The notes beneath the pieces are model-generated. The model did no database searches, was not told the origin of the DNA, and saw only the letters and a list, made by a program, of their open reading frames with translations. From Treponema sp. (lineage in GTDB: Bacteria > Spirochaetota > Spirochaetia > Treponematales > Breznakiellaceae), in the NCBI GenBank assembly GCA_031255815.1, contig JAIRRU010000059.1, forward strand, positions 1-12,843: a DNA stretch of 12,843 bases, given 5' to 3'. Positions 7,345 to 12,843 of this stretch are shown piece after piece. The position numbers were made by a program, and so were the translations under genes. Positions within the stretch are counted from its first letter, which is position 1; each line of letters begins with the position of its first letter.

Positions 7345-7450
7345 GTTGTTTAAAAACTTCAGTTTTTAAACAACTTCCGCTAAAAAACGGCAAAATGCGG
7401 AGCATTTTGCAAGGACTTGTGAGATAACCAACCGGGTTATTGAACAAGTC
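7345..7450 (-). repeat. Composite three-hairpin element, copy 1 (modules A-B-C)
   Basis: Read on the minus strand from 7450 there are three hairpins in a row. Module A has an outer stem gacttgt/acaagtc (7444-7450 with 7414-7420), a 3x3 internal loop, and an inner stem ataacc/ggttat around cggtt. Module B is gcaaaatgc/gcattttgc (7402-7410 with 7390-7398), followed by a T6 run. Module C is a 13-14 bp perfect stem gttgtttaaaaact (complement at 7361-7374, then 7345-7358) with apex cTGAAGTTT. The same three modules in the same order and orientation relative to the upstream gene occur at 11108-11247. Copy 1 starts 23 bp after the nagA stop. Confidence 0.75.
7382..7410 (-). terminator. Intrinsic terminator downstream of nagA (module B)
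   Basis: On the minus strand a perfect 9-bp stem gcaaaatgc/gcattttgc with a 3-nt loop is followed after 2 nt by TTTTTT (7387-7382). The stem is AT-rich in its middle, but the arrangement is that of a rho-independent terminator. It would end the rhaM-nagB-nagA transcript. Confidence 0.6.
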
Positions 7451-7473
7451 AAATTTCTATTTTTTGGGCAAAG

Positions 7474-8619
7474 TTACTCTGTTTTTCCATCAGAAATCTT
7501 TTTCCCTTCCCGGTAGACGGCTTCAATTTCGAGAGCTTTCACCGGGGAGGAATGGCGGAAGAAGACAAGATCCGCCGGATCCCCTGCCTCAAGCATGGGA
7601 GTCTGGATGTTTAACAATTTTGCAGGATTCTGAGTGCAGAGCCGTATAGCCTCTCCCAGGGAAACCCCTGCGGCTTTCATAAAGACAGGTATATCCCAGT
7701 CCAGAAGATGAGCCGCCCCGGCGAGGATGGTGGTACCTGGCAGCCCCAGATGGCCGTCAGGAAAAACTTCCACATCAATATTGGCGGATTTGTAAAGCCC
7801 CGGTTTGTATCCGCCACAGAGGGAAACATCGCTTACCAGGATAATACGATTGCGTCCCTTGGCCCGGTAAAAAACCTTGAGTACCGATTCCGGCAGGTGG
7901 AATCCATCGGAAATTACACCGGCGCATAATTCATCAATAGCAAGTTGTTCCCAAATCCAGTTTTTAAGCCGGGGTACCATGAGGGCACTGCCGTTTCCCA
8001 AATGAGTGGAGAATTTTGCCCCGGCATCAACCGCCCGGCGTATGGTTTCCGGATCCGCCGCGCAATGACCAATAGCGGGTATTACCCCCTCGGCAGCCAG
8101 TTTTTCGATAAACCGAATGGCGCCTTTCCGTTCCGGCGCCAGAGTTACTATTTTAATGAGCCCCTTTGCGGCGGCCTGCCATTCTTGAAATTCTCCCCAA
8201 TCAGGATCCCTGACGTAAGAACGATCATGAGCGCCCCGGGGGCCGTCCTCGCCGGAAATAAAAGGCCCTTCAATATGAATTCCTGGTACGGCGTAAGAAA
8301 AATCACGATCCTTTTCCCGAAGTTCCGCAAGAATCTTTAAATTCCTGATTATAACCTCTGCAGGACTGGTACAAATAGTAGGTATATGACGGGTTGTTCC
8401 TGATTTTGCGAGATGTCCGGTTATCGCCTTCGCGTGGGTAATGTCAAAATTTGGCAGATTGTATTCGCTGCCTAAAAAACCGTTTACCTGGATGTCCAAA
8501 AAACCCGGAGAAACCCAAGGCAGATCCGCATCTTCACCAACCTCTTCAACCTGCGTAAGCCGGCCGCCATCCCACCGGATTTCTACAGGCTTCCCGGTAA
8601 AAACAGATCTGCCTTTCAT
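7474..8619 (-). CDS. nagA: N-acetylglucosamine-6-phosphate deacetylase-like amidohydrolase
   Basis: Would remove acetate from GlcNAc-6-phosphate, giving glucosamine-6-phosphate for NagB (cytoplasmic). The 381-residue protein is the usual NagA length. Motifs seen: PGFLDIQVNG (38-47, lacking the HxH metal pair, as in E. coli NagA), HIEGPF (115-120), AIGHC (182-186). Further on are THLGNGS (205-211), SDGFHLP (237-243) and LVSD (261-264, the expected catalytic aspartate), then LPGTTILAGA (293-302). The metal-binding Glu and His residues are therefore present. THLGNGS replaces the common THLFNAM, a variant I associate with a divergent NagA-like clade, so the true substrate could differ. The start overlaps the nagB stop as ATGA with no ribosome site of its own, indicating translational coupling. 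A terminator-like hairpin follows. Confidence 0.85.
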   Translation of the reverse strand: MKGRSVFTGKPVEIRWDGGRLTQVEEVGEDADLPWVSPGFLDIQVNGFLGSEYNLPNFDITHAKAITGHLAKSGTTRHIPTICTSPAEVIIRNLKILAELREKDRDFSYAVPGIHIEGPFISGEDGPRGAHDRSYVRDPDWGEFQEWQAAAKGLIKIVTLAPERKGAIRFIEKLAAEGVIPAIGHCAADPETIRRAVDAGAKFSTHLGNGSALMVPRLKNWIWEQLAIDELCAGVISDGFHLPESVLKVFYRAKGRNRIILVSDVSLCGGYKPGLYKSANIDVEVFPDGHLGLPGTTILAGAAHLLDWDIPVFMKAAGVSLGEAIRLCTQNPAKLLNIQTPMLEAGDPADLVFFRHSSPVKALEIEAVYREGKKISDGKTE

Positions 8620-9374
8620 TGGTTTGATTTCAACAAGCCGGGATCTGTTTTGGACACCGAATCCTTATCCGCAAAAAGCCGGAAATCAGGATGTGTCTTC
8701 AAAATGGTGGCCGGTATCATAGGCGTGCTCTCTCCGGCTGTTAAGGTCTTGCAAATCGCGTCAGCCTTGACCGCATAAGGAACCGCCGAGATGACATGTT
8801 TACACTTCATAATTTGCGGGACGGTCATGCTCACAGCCTGCCGGGGCACGTCATCAAGTGTTTTAAACCAGCCTTCACCCATCTGCTGACGCCGGCAGGC
8901 CTCGTCAAGGTTCACTATTTTATAACTTGCCTCTTCCTTAAATACCGCGGGGGGATCATTAAAGGCAATATGCCCGTTCTCTCCTATTCCGATGAGCCCC
9001 GCATCTATCGGCGCCGCATTTATTTCCTCAGTCAATTTCGCTATGATTTTTTCGGCCCCCCCGGACATATCGACAAAGTGGAAGGCCTTTAAACCCCTGA
9101 TCTTATCGACAAAACGTTCTCTAAGGTACTTTACAAAACTGGCGGGGTGATTCTCGTCCAGCCCTATGTATTCGTCCAGATGAAAGGCTTCCACTTTAGA
9201 CCAGTCGATATCCATCTTTACCAATGCCTCAAGGGTGGTAAACTGGGAAGCTCCGGTCGAAAGGACTATACGCGCCTGCCCTGACGCAGTAATAGCTTCA
9301 CGGATAAAATCCGCAACACAATTAGCCGCCTTTTCACCCAGTTCATAAGGGTTTTGTGACACATCAATTTTCAT
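8616..9374 (-). CDS. nagB: Glucosamine-6-phosphate deaminase-like protein
   Basis: Would convert glucosamine-6-phosphate to fructose-6-phosphate and ammonia. The 252-residue protein has the NagB/RpiA/PGL fold signatures: STGASQF (39-45), FHLDEY (64-69) and GIGENGHIAFNDPP (129-142). The catalytic loop His135 is conserved. Against E. coli NagB (NDGHIAFNEP), Asp141 is replaced by Asn133 and Glu148 by Asp140. CRRQQMGEGWF (160-170) replaces the canonical ARQ region. These changes mark a NagB-like subgroup whose substrate I cannot confirm. The frame is open 44 codons further upstream, but homology begins at MKIDVSQNPY, with a weak ACAGG site before it. It sits upstream of nagA with a 4-bp overlap, and 224 bp downstream of rhaM on the same strand. 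Confidence 0.8.
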   Translation of the reverse strand: MKIDVSQNPYELGEKAANCVADFIREAITASGQARIVLSTGASQFTTLEALVKMDIDWSKVEAFHLDEYIGLDENHPASFVKYLRERFVDKIRGLKAFHFVDMSGGAEKIIAKLTEEINAAPIDAGLIGIGENGHIAFNDPPAVFKEEASYKIVNLDEACRRQQMGEGWFKTLDDVPRQAVSMTVPQIMKCKHVISAVPYAVKADAICKTLTAGESTPMIPATILKTHPDFRLFADKDSVSKTDPGLLKSNQ

Positions 9375-9477
9375 AATTACCTGTCTTGGGCAAAAGCAAG
9401 TTTCAGCGGGACGAACCCGAAGGCATAATGGAAGATCCCCGCAGGGATTTCCAAAACAGCTCGCCCCTCTCCATATG

Positions 9478-9506
9478 TTATTAACACCGTTTTCCCCGGA
9501 AGTCAA
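9478..9506 (-). promoter_or_regulatory. Possible promoter of nagBA
   Basis: On the minus strand TTGACT (9506-9501) is followed after 17 bp by TAATAA (9483-9478). The -35 is good and the -10 is poor. Transcription would begin near 9471, leaving a leader of about 97 nt. The -35 abuts the module A repeat at 9509-9534. Confidence 0.35.
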
Positions 9507-9508
9507 TA

Positions 9509-9534
9509 GACTTGTTCAAGAACCCGGTCGGTTT
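9509..9534 (+). repeat. Isolated module A repeat in the rhaM-nagB gap
   Basis: gacttgttcaagaacccgg (9509-9527) and the following tcggttt closely match module A of copy 1 (differing at about three positions over 26). It keeps a short aacc/ggtt stem. It points opposite to the flanking genes. A separate small hairpin, gcggc (9546-9550) with gccgc (9557-9561), follows. Modules B and C are not recognisable here. Confidence 0.55.
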
Positions 9535-9598
9535 AGGACAAATTAGCGGCAATTCAGCCGCACCGTGAATATTTCACCAAAATAGCACAGAACCGTCG

Positions 9599-9913
9599 TC
9601 AGTCCATGTGGAACATCTCTGCCAGCGGATCGCTTACGGGGGATTCGTCGGGGTTGGTGTCCATAATGTCCTTCATCATGTGCCACCATTTTTTCACGAT
9701 TTCTTTCCCGGGGAGATCCCCGTCAGTGGCGTCATCGGCAAGGTGCTGGAAGGCGAAGAGGGTATTGGTCTTCCTGTCCAGGTAAATCGAGTAAGCGGAA
9801 ACCCCGGCCTTGCGGAGTTCCGCCTTTAGTTCCGGCCAGATAGCGTCGTGCCGTTTTTTATACTCCTCCTCGCAGCCCGGTTTCAGTCTCATGGCAAAGG
9901 CGTTCCGTTTCAT
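9599..9913 (-). CDS. rhaM: L-rhamnose mutarotase
   Basis: Interconverts the alpha and beta anomers of L-rhamnose, speeding its entry into catabolism (cytoplasmic, dimeric alpha/beta-barrel family). The 104-residue length is exactly typical. Family features include MKRNAFAMRLKPGCEEEYKK (1-20), a HDAIWPEL motif with the active-site His (22-29), YSIYLDRKTNTLFAFQH (41-57) and the paired Trp KKWWHMM (74-80). The carboxy-terminal MFHMD (100-104) is also diagnostic. GGAGG lies 6 nt before the ATG. It is divergent from the AraC-family regulator, 316 bp away, and is the first gene of a leftward rhaM-nagB-nagA set. Confidence 0.95.
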   Translation of the reverse strand: MKRNAFAMRLKPGCEEEYKKRHDAIWPELKAELRKAGVSAYSIYLDRKTNTLFAFQHLADDATDGDLPGKEIVKKWWHMMKDIMDTNPDESPVSDPLAEMFHMD

Positions 9914-9947
9914 AAGTTCCTCCTCAAAAGATCGCCGATCAAGGCCC

Positions 9948-9978
9948 TTCCAAAACAGGCGGGTTTTGGAACAAGCTC
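9948..9978 (-). repeat. Isolated module A hairpin upstream of rhaM
   Basis: Read on the minus strand from 9978 the sequence begins gagcttgttccaaaacccg (19 nt), identical to 11108-11126 on the plus strand. It folds as ttccaaaac (9971-9963) with gttttggaa (9956-9948) around a 6-nt loop, a 9-bp perfect stem. It would lie in the rhaM leader, ending 34 nt before the ATG, so it could affect rhaM expression. Confidence 0.65.
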
Positions 9979-10157
9979 AGAATAAGGGATAAATCGCGCT
10001 CTGGGTAGCCTCGCGGCGCGGCATCGAAAAAGCGGCCGGAAAGAACGGTTCCCGAAACCGGAATTTTGGGAAGGTGCGGAAAAAATTCCGGGCGGGGACG
10101 GCCGCGCCGGAGGAAGGTCTAACGCAAGCAATGCGCCGGCTTGACGTTTTTGTGCTA
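9979..10157. other. rhaM-araC divergent control region
   Basis: Most of the 316-bp gap between the divergent rhaM and araC genes holds no gene. It contains the module A repeat next to rhaM, a module C-like hairpin (10049-10072), GC-rich DNA and a TTGACG hexamer at 10141-10146. The TTGACG could pair with CACAAT (10163-10168) as a second araC promoter. An AraC-family activator usually binds direct repeats in such a gap, but I could not identify a convincing repeated operator by eye. Confidence 0.4.
10049..10072. repeat. Module C-like hairpin in the rhaM-araC gap
   Basis: ttcccgaaa (10049-10057) pairs with ttttgggaa (10064-10072) around ccggaa. Eight of nine pairs are Watson-Crick and one is a G-T wobble on the plus strand. 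The stem sequence matches the hairpins at 1102-1130 and 4506-4532, though the loop differs, so membership in the family is likely but not certain. Confidence 0.5.
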
Positions 10158-10186
10158 TTTACCACAATTAATTCCCGGTATATAAT
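10158..10186 (+). promoter_or_regulatory. Promoter of the AraC-family regulator gene
   Basis: A perfect -10 TATAAT (10181-10186) has TTTACC (10158-10163) 17 bp upstream as a weak -35. A weak -35 with a strong -10 is usual for activator-dependent promoters. Transcription would start near 10193, leaving a leader of about 37 nt that includes GAGAGG (10215-10220) 9 nt before the ATG. Confidence 0.5.
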
Positions 10187-10229
10187 CCCGGCAGACTATA
10201 TCATTCCTCAAACAGAGAGGCCTTGATTA

Positions 10230-11105
10230 ATGTACCAGCTTGATTCAAGGAAATACTGGTCAGACGCGAATGTGCCGATACAGTTTGAATTCAGGAACCC
10301 CCAGTCTCCCTTTCCCCTGCATGTTCATGACTTTCACGAGCTGGTTCTTGTTTATTCCGGGAAAGCCACCCATCTTACGGTTAACGGGGATTACGATGTC
10401 CAGAGCGGGGATTTCATAAACATCAAGCTCGGTCAGGCCCACGGTTACAAGAATGTCCGGAACCTTGTTCTGATGAACATCCTCGTCAAATCCTCGTTCT
10501 TTGCGAAAGACCATTCCGGTATATATTCGCTTCCCGCTTATGGGGCATTGTTCAGCCAGGAACCGGAAGACGATACGGGAAGGCTCCCCGTTACCCATTT
10601 CAGGCTGGACTACGAGGTGTTCAGCAGGGTCAAAAACCTGATAGAGGCCGCCCGGGCTGAACTGACGGGACATTCCGAAGGGTACCGGGCCATGGTTAAC
10701 AGTTTCATGCAGGAACTTATCGTGCTCCTCATCAGGAGTTACAGGGAGAGAGCGTGCTCCCCCTCGGGTTTTGCGGATAATGTTACGAACCTTATCAACT
10801 ATGTAAAAGGCAACTACCGATCCCAGCTGAACATGAATGTCCTTATCGGTATGTCCGGTATGTCCGAAAGCCGTATTTTGCGGAGCTTCAAGCAGTACCT
10901 GGGCTGCTCCCCGTTCCAGTATATCAACCGGCTCCGCCTGTCCGCGGCGACCGACGCCCTCATCCAAACCGATAAATCCATCACCGAAATAGCGCTGGAT
11001 CTGGGATTCAACGACAGTAACTACTTTACCCGTTCATTCCGGAAGCACCTGGGGCTTTCCCCCCGGGAATACCGGTATAAATATTTGAAGGAGAATCTTT
11101 TATAA
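10230..11105 (+). CDS. AraC-family transcriptional regulator, RhaS/RhaR-like
   Basis: Predicted 291-residue DNA-binding regulator. The N-terminal cupin (about 15-95) carries FPLHVHDFHELVLVYSG (28-44), very like the ligand-binding barrel of RhaS. After a helical linker come two helix-turn-helix units at about 203-226 (MNVLIGMSGMSESRILRSFK) and 250-272 (SITEIALDLGFNDSNYFTR). The C-terminal family signature FRKHLGLSPREYR (270-282) is also present. Given its place between rhaM and rhaB it probably responds to L-rhamnose and activates both. The effector is inferred from context. It stops 2 bp before the composite hairpin element that separates it from rhaB. RhaS versus RhaR cannot be settled from sequence, so no symbol is assigned. 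Confidence 0.9.
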   Translation: MYQLDSRKYWSDANVPIQFEFRNPQSPFPLHVHDFHELVLVYSGKATHLTVNGDYDVQSGDFINIKLGQAHGYKNVRNLVLMNILVKSSFFAKDHSGIYSLPAYGALFSQEPEDDTGRLPVTHFRLDYEVFSRVKNLIEAARAELTGHSEGYRAMVNSFMQELIVLLIRSYRERACSPSGFADNVTNLINYVKGNYRSQLNMNVLIGMSGMSESRILRSFKQYLGCSPFQYINRLRLSAATDALIQTDKSITEIALDLGFNDSNYFTRSFRKHLGLSPREYRYKYLKENLL

Positions 11106-11107
11106 CC

Positions 11108-11247
11108 GAGCTTGTTCCAAAACCCGGCCGGTTTTGAAACCGGGCCAGCCCGGGAAGCCGCCTGGTTCCCGGACGAGTCCCGCAAAATGCGCCGCGTTTT
11201 GCCATTTTTCAGCGCTTGTTGTTCGGAAATTGAAGTTTCCGGACAAC
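11108..11247 (+). repeat. Composite three-hairpin element, copy 2 (modules A-B-C)
   Basis: Module A spans 11108-11136 with stem caaaacc (11118-11124) and ggttttg (11130-11136). A spacer holds an extra hairpin ccgggaa (11150-11156) with ttcccgg (11166-11172). Module B is gcaaaatgc (11182-11190) with gcgttttgc (11194-11202), one pair being T-G. Module C is gttgttcggaaa (11218-11229) with tttccggacaac (11236-11247), again with one T-G wobble, loop ttgaag. Order and orientation match copy 1 at 7345-7450. The element fills nearly the whole gap between the araC stop and the rhaB start. Confidence 0.75.
11182..11209 (+). terminator. Terminator-like hairpin between araC and rhaB (module B)
   Basis: The 9-bp stem with a 3-nt loop is followed 2 nt later by TTTTT (11205-11209). 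It looks like an intrinsic terminator placed between a regulator and its target gene. It may end the araC message, or it may be conditional if rhaB is read through from araC. Confidence 0.5.
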
Positions 11248-11265
11248 TCTGATATAAGGGGAAAT

Positions 11266-12672
11266 ATGTCAAATTATTATCTGGCGATTGATCTGGGCGC
11301 CTCGGGCGGAAGGCATATCCTGGGGCATACGGAGGATGGAAAGCTCATCCTGGAAGAGGTTCACCGTTTTTCCAACGCCCCCCTGCGGCAGGGGGGCGCG
11401 CTGGTTTGGGATGACGAGCGGATATTCGGGGAAATCGCCGCGGGGATCGCGAAATGCGGGGCCCTCGGCAGGATCCCTCATTCAGTAGCCATCGACACCT
11501 GGGGGGTGGATTACGCCCTGATAGACAAAAAGGGGGAACCGGTAAAACCGGTGTACTCTTACCGGGACTCCCGGACGGCGCCCTTCTTAAACACCCGTCC
11601 CTCTTTTGAGGAACTCTACGCGGTTACGGGTACGGCCGCCCAGCCTTTCAATACGGTGTACCAGCTTCTGGCGGACAAGGCCGCCGGACGGCTGGAAGGG
11701 GCGGAGGATATGCTGTTCCTGCCGGAGTATTTTTCCCTGCGCCTTACGGGGAACCTGGGGGGGAAGCTGTTCAGCGAGTATACCATCGCTTCCACCACCG
11801 GGCTCTTGGACGCCCGGCGGCGTTCCTGGGCGGAGGGGATTATCGGGGATCTGGGCCTGCCGCAGAGGCTCTTTAAGCCCGTAAAGATCCCCCCCTACGA
11901 AGCGGGAATGCTGGGGGATGCCCTGCGGCGGCAGGCGGGCTTCGATACCAGGGTGGTGATGGTGGGGAGCCACGACACCGCTTCCGCGGTGGGAACGGTG
12001 GAGTCTGACGCCCTCTACATCAGCTCCGGCACCTGGAGCCTCCTGGGGATCCAGGGGGAACCGATCCTCAGCGCCGAGGCCCGGGATGCCGGCTACACCA
12101 ACGAGGGAACCCTTACGGGAAAGATCCGTTTCCTCAAAAACATCATGGGCCTCTGGATCCTCCAGCAGATACGCCACGAGCTGGGAGACGCCCACAGCTT
12201 TGCCCAATTGGAGGAAGAGGCCCGCAAAGCCGGGGAAAAGGCCGGGGGAGCGCAGACGGACTGGTTCATAGACGTAAACCTGCCCCAGTTTATGAACCCT
12301 CCGTCCATGATCGAGGCGGTAAAGGCTGAATATTCCCGCAACGGCCAGCGGGTTCCCGAAACCCCGGGGGAGCTGGCCTTCTGCGTGTACTCCAGCCTTG
12401 CCCAGTGTTACCGCCAGGCTATCCGGGATTTGGAAGGCCTTACCGGAAAAACCTACGCCGCCATCTCGGTAATCGGCGGGGGCAGCAGGGATGCTTACCT
12501 TAACTCCCTTACTGCCGCCCGCACGGGTAAGCGGGTCTATGCGGGCCCGGCGGAGGCTACGGCGGTGGGAAACCTGCTTACCCAGATGAAGCTGGCCGGA
12601 GATCCGGCGGTGGAGCAAGGGTTTCCCCCCCTGGTAAAACGGTCTTTTGATGTAAAAGAGTGCCTTTTTTAA
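11266..12672 (+). CDS. rhaB: Rhamnulokinase (FGGY carbohydrate kinase)
   Basis: Phosphorylates L-rhamnulose with ATP, giving L-rhamnulose-1-phosphate (cytoplasmic). The 468-residue protein has the two FGGY actin-like domains. ATP-site motif AIDLGASGGR lies at 7-16 and the substrate-domain motif VAIDTWGVDYALID at 74-87. The catalytic Asp237 is in VGSHDTASA (233-241), the position known in E. coli RhaB from memory. SSGTWSLLG follows at 253-261, NIMGLWILQQ at 292-301 and the adenosine-site GGGSRDAYLN at 404-413. Of the FGGY group, the DLGAS/GR and DTWGVD combination favours rhamnulokinase, although a related deoxyketose kinase cannot be excluded. The frame is open 44 codons upstream across the repeat element, but homology begins at MSNYYLAIDLG, with AAGGGG 4 nt before that ATG. 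No rhaA or rhaD follows. Confidence 0.92.
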   Translation: MSNYYLAIDLGASGGRHILGHTEDGKLILEEVHRFSNAPLRQGGALVWDDERIFGEIAAGIAKCGALGRIPHSVAIDTWGVDYALIDKKGEPVKPVYSYRDSRTAPFLNTRPSFEELYAVTGTAAQPFNTVYQLLADKAAGRLEGAEDMLFLPEYFSLRLTGNLGGKLFSEYTIASTTGLLDARRRSWAEGIIGDLGLPQRLFKPVKIPPYEAGMLGDALRRQAGFDTRVVMVGSHDTASAVGTVESDALYISSGTWSLLGIQGEPILSAEARDAGYTNEGTLTGKIRFLKNIMGLWILQQIRHELGDAHSFAQLEEEARKAGEKAGGAQTDWFIDVNLPQFMNPPSMIEAVKAEYSRNGQRVPETPGELAFCVYSSLAQCYRQAIRDLEGLTGKTYAAISVIGGGSRDAYLNSLTAARTGKRVYAGPAEATAVGNLLTQMKLAGDPAVEQGFPPLVKRSFDVKECLF

Positions 12673-12685
12673 AATCGCCGCAGGA

Positions 12686-12705
12686 GCGCTGGCACGATAC
12701 AGCGC
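12686..12705. other. Small hairpin between convergent genes
   Basis: gcgctg (12686-12691) is the reverse complement of cagcgc (12700-12705), with an 8-nt loop. It lies in the 60-bp gap between the rhaB stop and the stop of the convergent partial gene. No T run follows on either strand, so termination is possible but unsupported. Confidence 0.3.
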
Positions 12706-12732
12706 GGAGGACGGGGCCAGCGGAAAAGGGGC

Positions 12733-12843
12733 TTACCTGTCCGCCAGGTTTTGGATGATCCCGGCGGGAAGGCCGGTGATTTTTTGGACAAATTCCGGCG
12801 AAACGCCCTCCCGTAGGGCGTTTTTGGCGACTTCCTCCCGGCC
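12733..12843 (-). CDS. C-terminus of an Rpn-family (PD-(D/E)XK nuclease/transposase-like) protein
   Basis: Thirty-six codons and a TAA are visible on the minus strand, and the gene continues past the window edge. The residues run GREEVAKNALREGVSPEFV (first 19), then KITGLPAGIIQNL. This is the typical tail of Rpn-like proteins, which end in a charged coiled coil followed by a short helical module of the type GLSPEQVAKITGLS. Members are recombination-promoting DNA nucleases or orphan transposase relatives, often in many copies in Treponema and other gut bacteria. The catalytic domain is outside the window, so integrity cannot be judged. It converges on rhaB. Confidence 0.6.
   Translation of the reverse strand, partial: GREEVAKNALREGVSPEFVQKITGLPAGIIQNLADR

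Noticed and set aside
9375..9506. 44-codon upstream extension of nagB
   Set aside because: Low-complexity Cys/Arg residues unlike NagB, overlapping the likely promoter. Homology starts at 9374.
10141..10146. TTGACG as the -35 of the TATAAT at 10181
   Set aside because: The spacer would be 34 bp, too long for sigma70. A 17-bp partner (TTTACC) is present instead.
7345..11247. CRISPR array
   Set aside because: The repeats are hairpins in separate gaps with no regular spacers and no cas genes.
11134..11265. 44-codon upstream extension of rhaB
   Set aside because: It translates the repeat element, has no ribosome site at its ATG, and FGGY homology begins at 11266.
11587..12618. 343-codon minus-strand open frame opposite rhaB
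   Set aside because: Shadow frame. All rhamnulokinase motifs are on the plus strand.

Overview
The window reads like a chromosomal segment of a spirochaete, most likely a host-associated, termite-gut-type Treponema of moderate to high GC. This is an inference. It rests on several lipoproteins with relaxed lipoboxes, the pairing of LPP20-like, LpoB-like and COG3014-like lipoproteins, an Rpn-type nuclease tail and abundant intergenic hairpin repeats. No 16S rRNA or other taxonomic marker is present.

Left third (1-4464, + strand): the tail of an unrecognised gene, then a 338-bp spacer with a 10-bp-period repeat and a good promoter. Four envelope lipoprotein genes follow: an LPP20-like protein, an LpoB-like protein, a COG3014-like protein and a larger LPP20-like protein. 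The last three are tightly packed (10-bp gap, then a 13-bp overlap) and form an operon. They probably act at the cell envelope, possibly on peptidoglycan synthesis.

Middle (4506-7450): proS (prolyl-tRNA synthetase, minus strand) is divergent from a tRNA-Thr(CGT) gene. The 3' end of the tRNA is duplicated about 158 bp downstream, like an attachment-site scar. A small PEGA-domain lipoprotein follows and ends tail to tail with a small hypothetical ORF.

Right third (7474-12672) is a sugar locus. rhaM (L-rhamnose mutarotase), nagB-like and nagA-like genes read leftward. They diverge from an AraC-family regulator resembling RhaS/RhaR and a rhamnulokinase gene (rhaB), which read rightward. The likely job is uptake-fed catabolism of rhamnose and amino-sugar components of a shared polysaccharide. 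rhaA and rhaD are not here, and rhaB is followed at once by a convergent gene, so there is no classical rhaBAD operon. The window closes with the C-terminus of an Rpn-like (PD-(D/E)XK) protein.

The most unusual signal is a modular family of intergenic hairpins. Module A starts GAxCTTGTTC and has a CCCGG-centred stem. Module B is a GCAAAATGC stem followed by a T run. Module C is a long stem whose apex on one strand reads YGAAGTTT. All three modules occur in the same order between nagA and a small ORF, and between araC and rhaB. Single A or C modules are scattered in five other gaps. Several base differences keep the stems paired through G-U wobbles, which suggests the folded structure matters.
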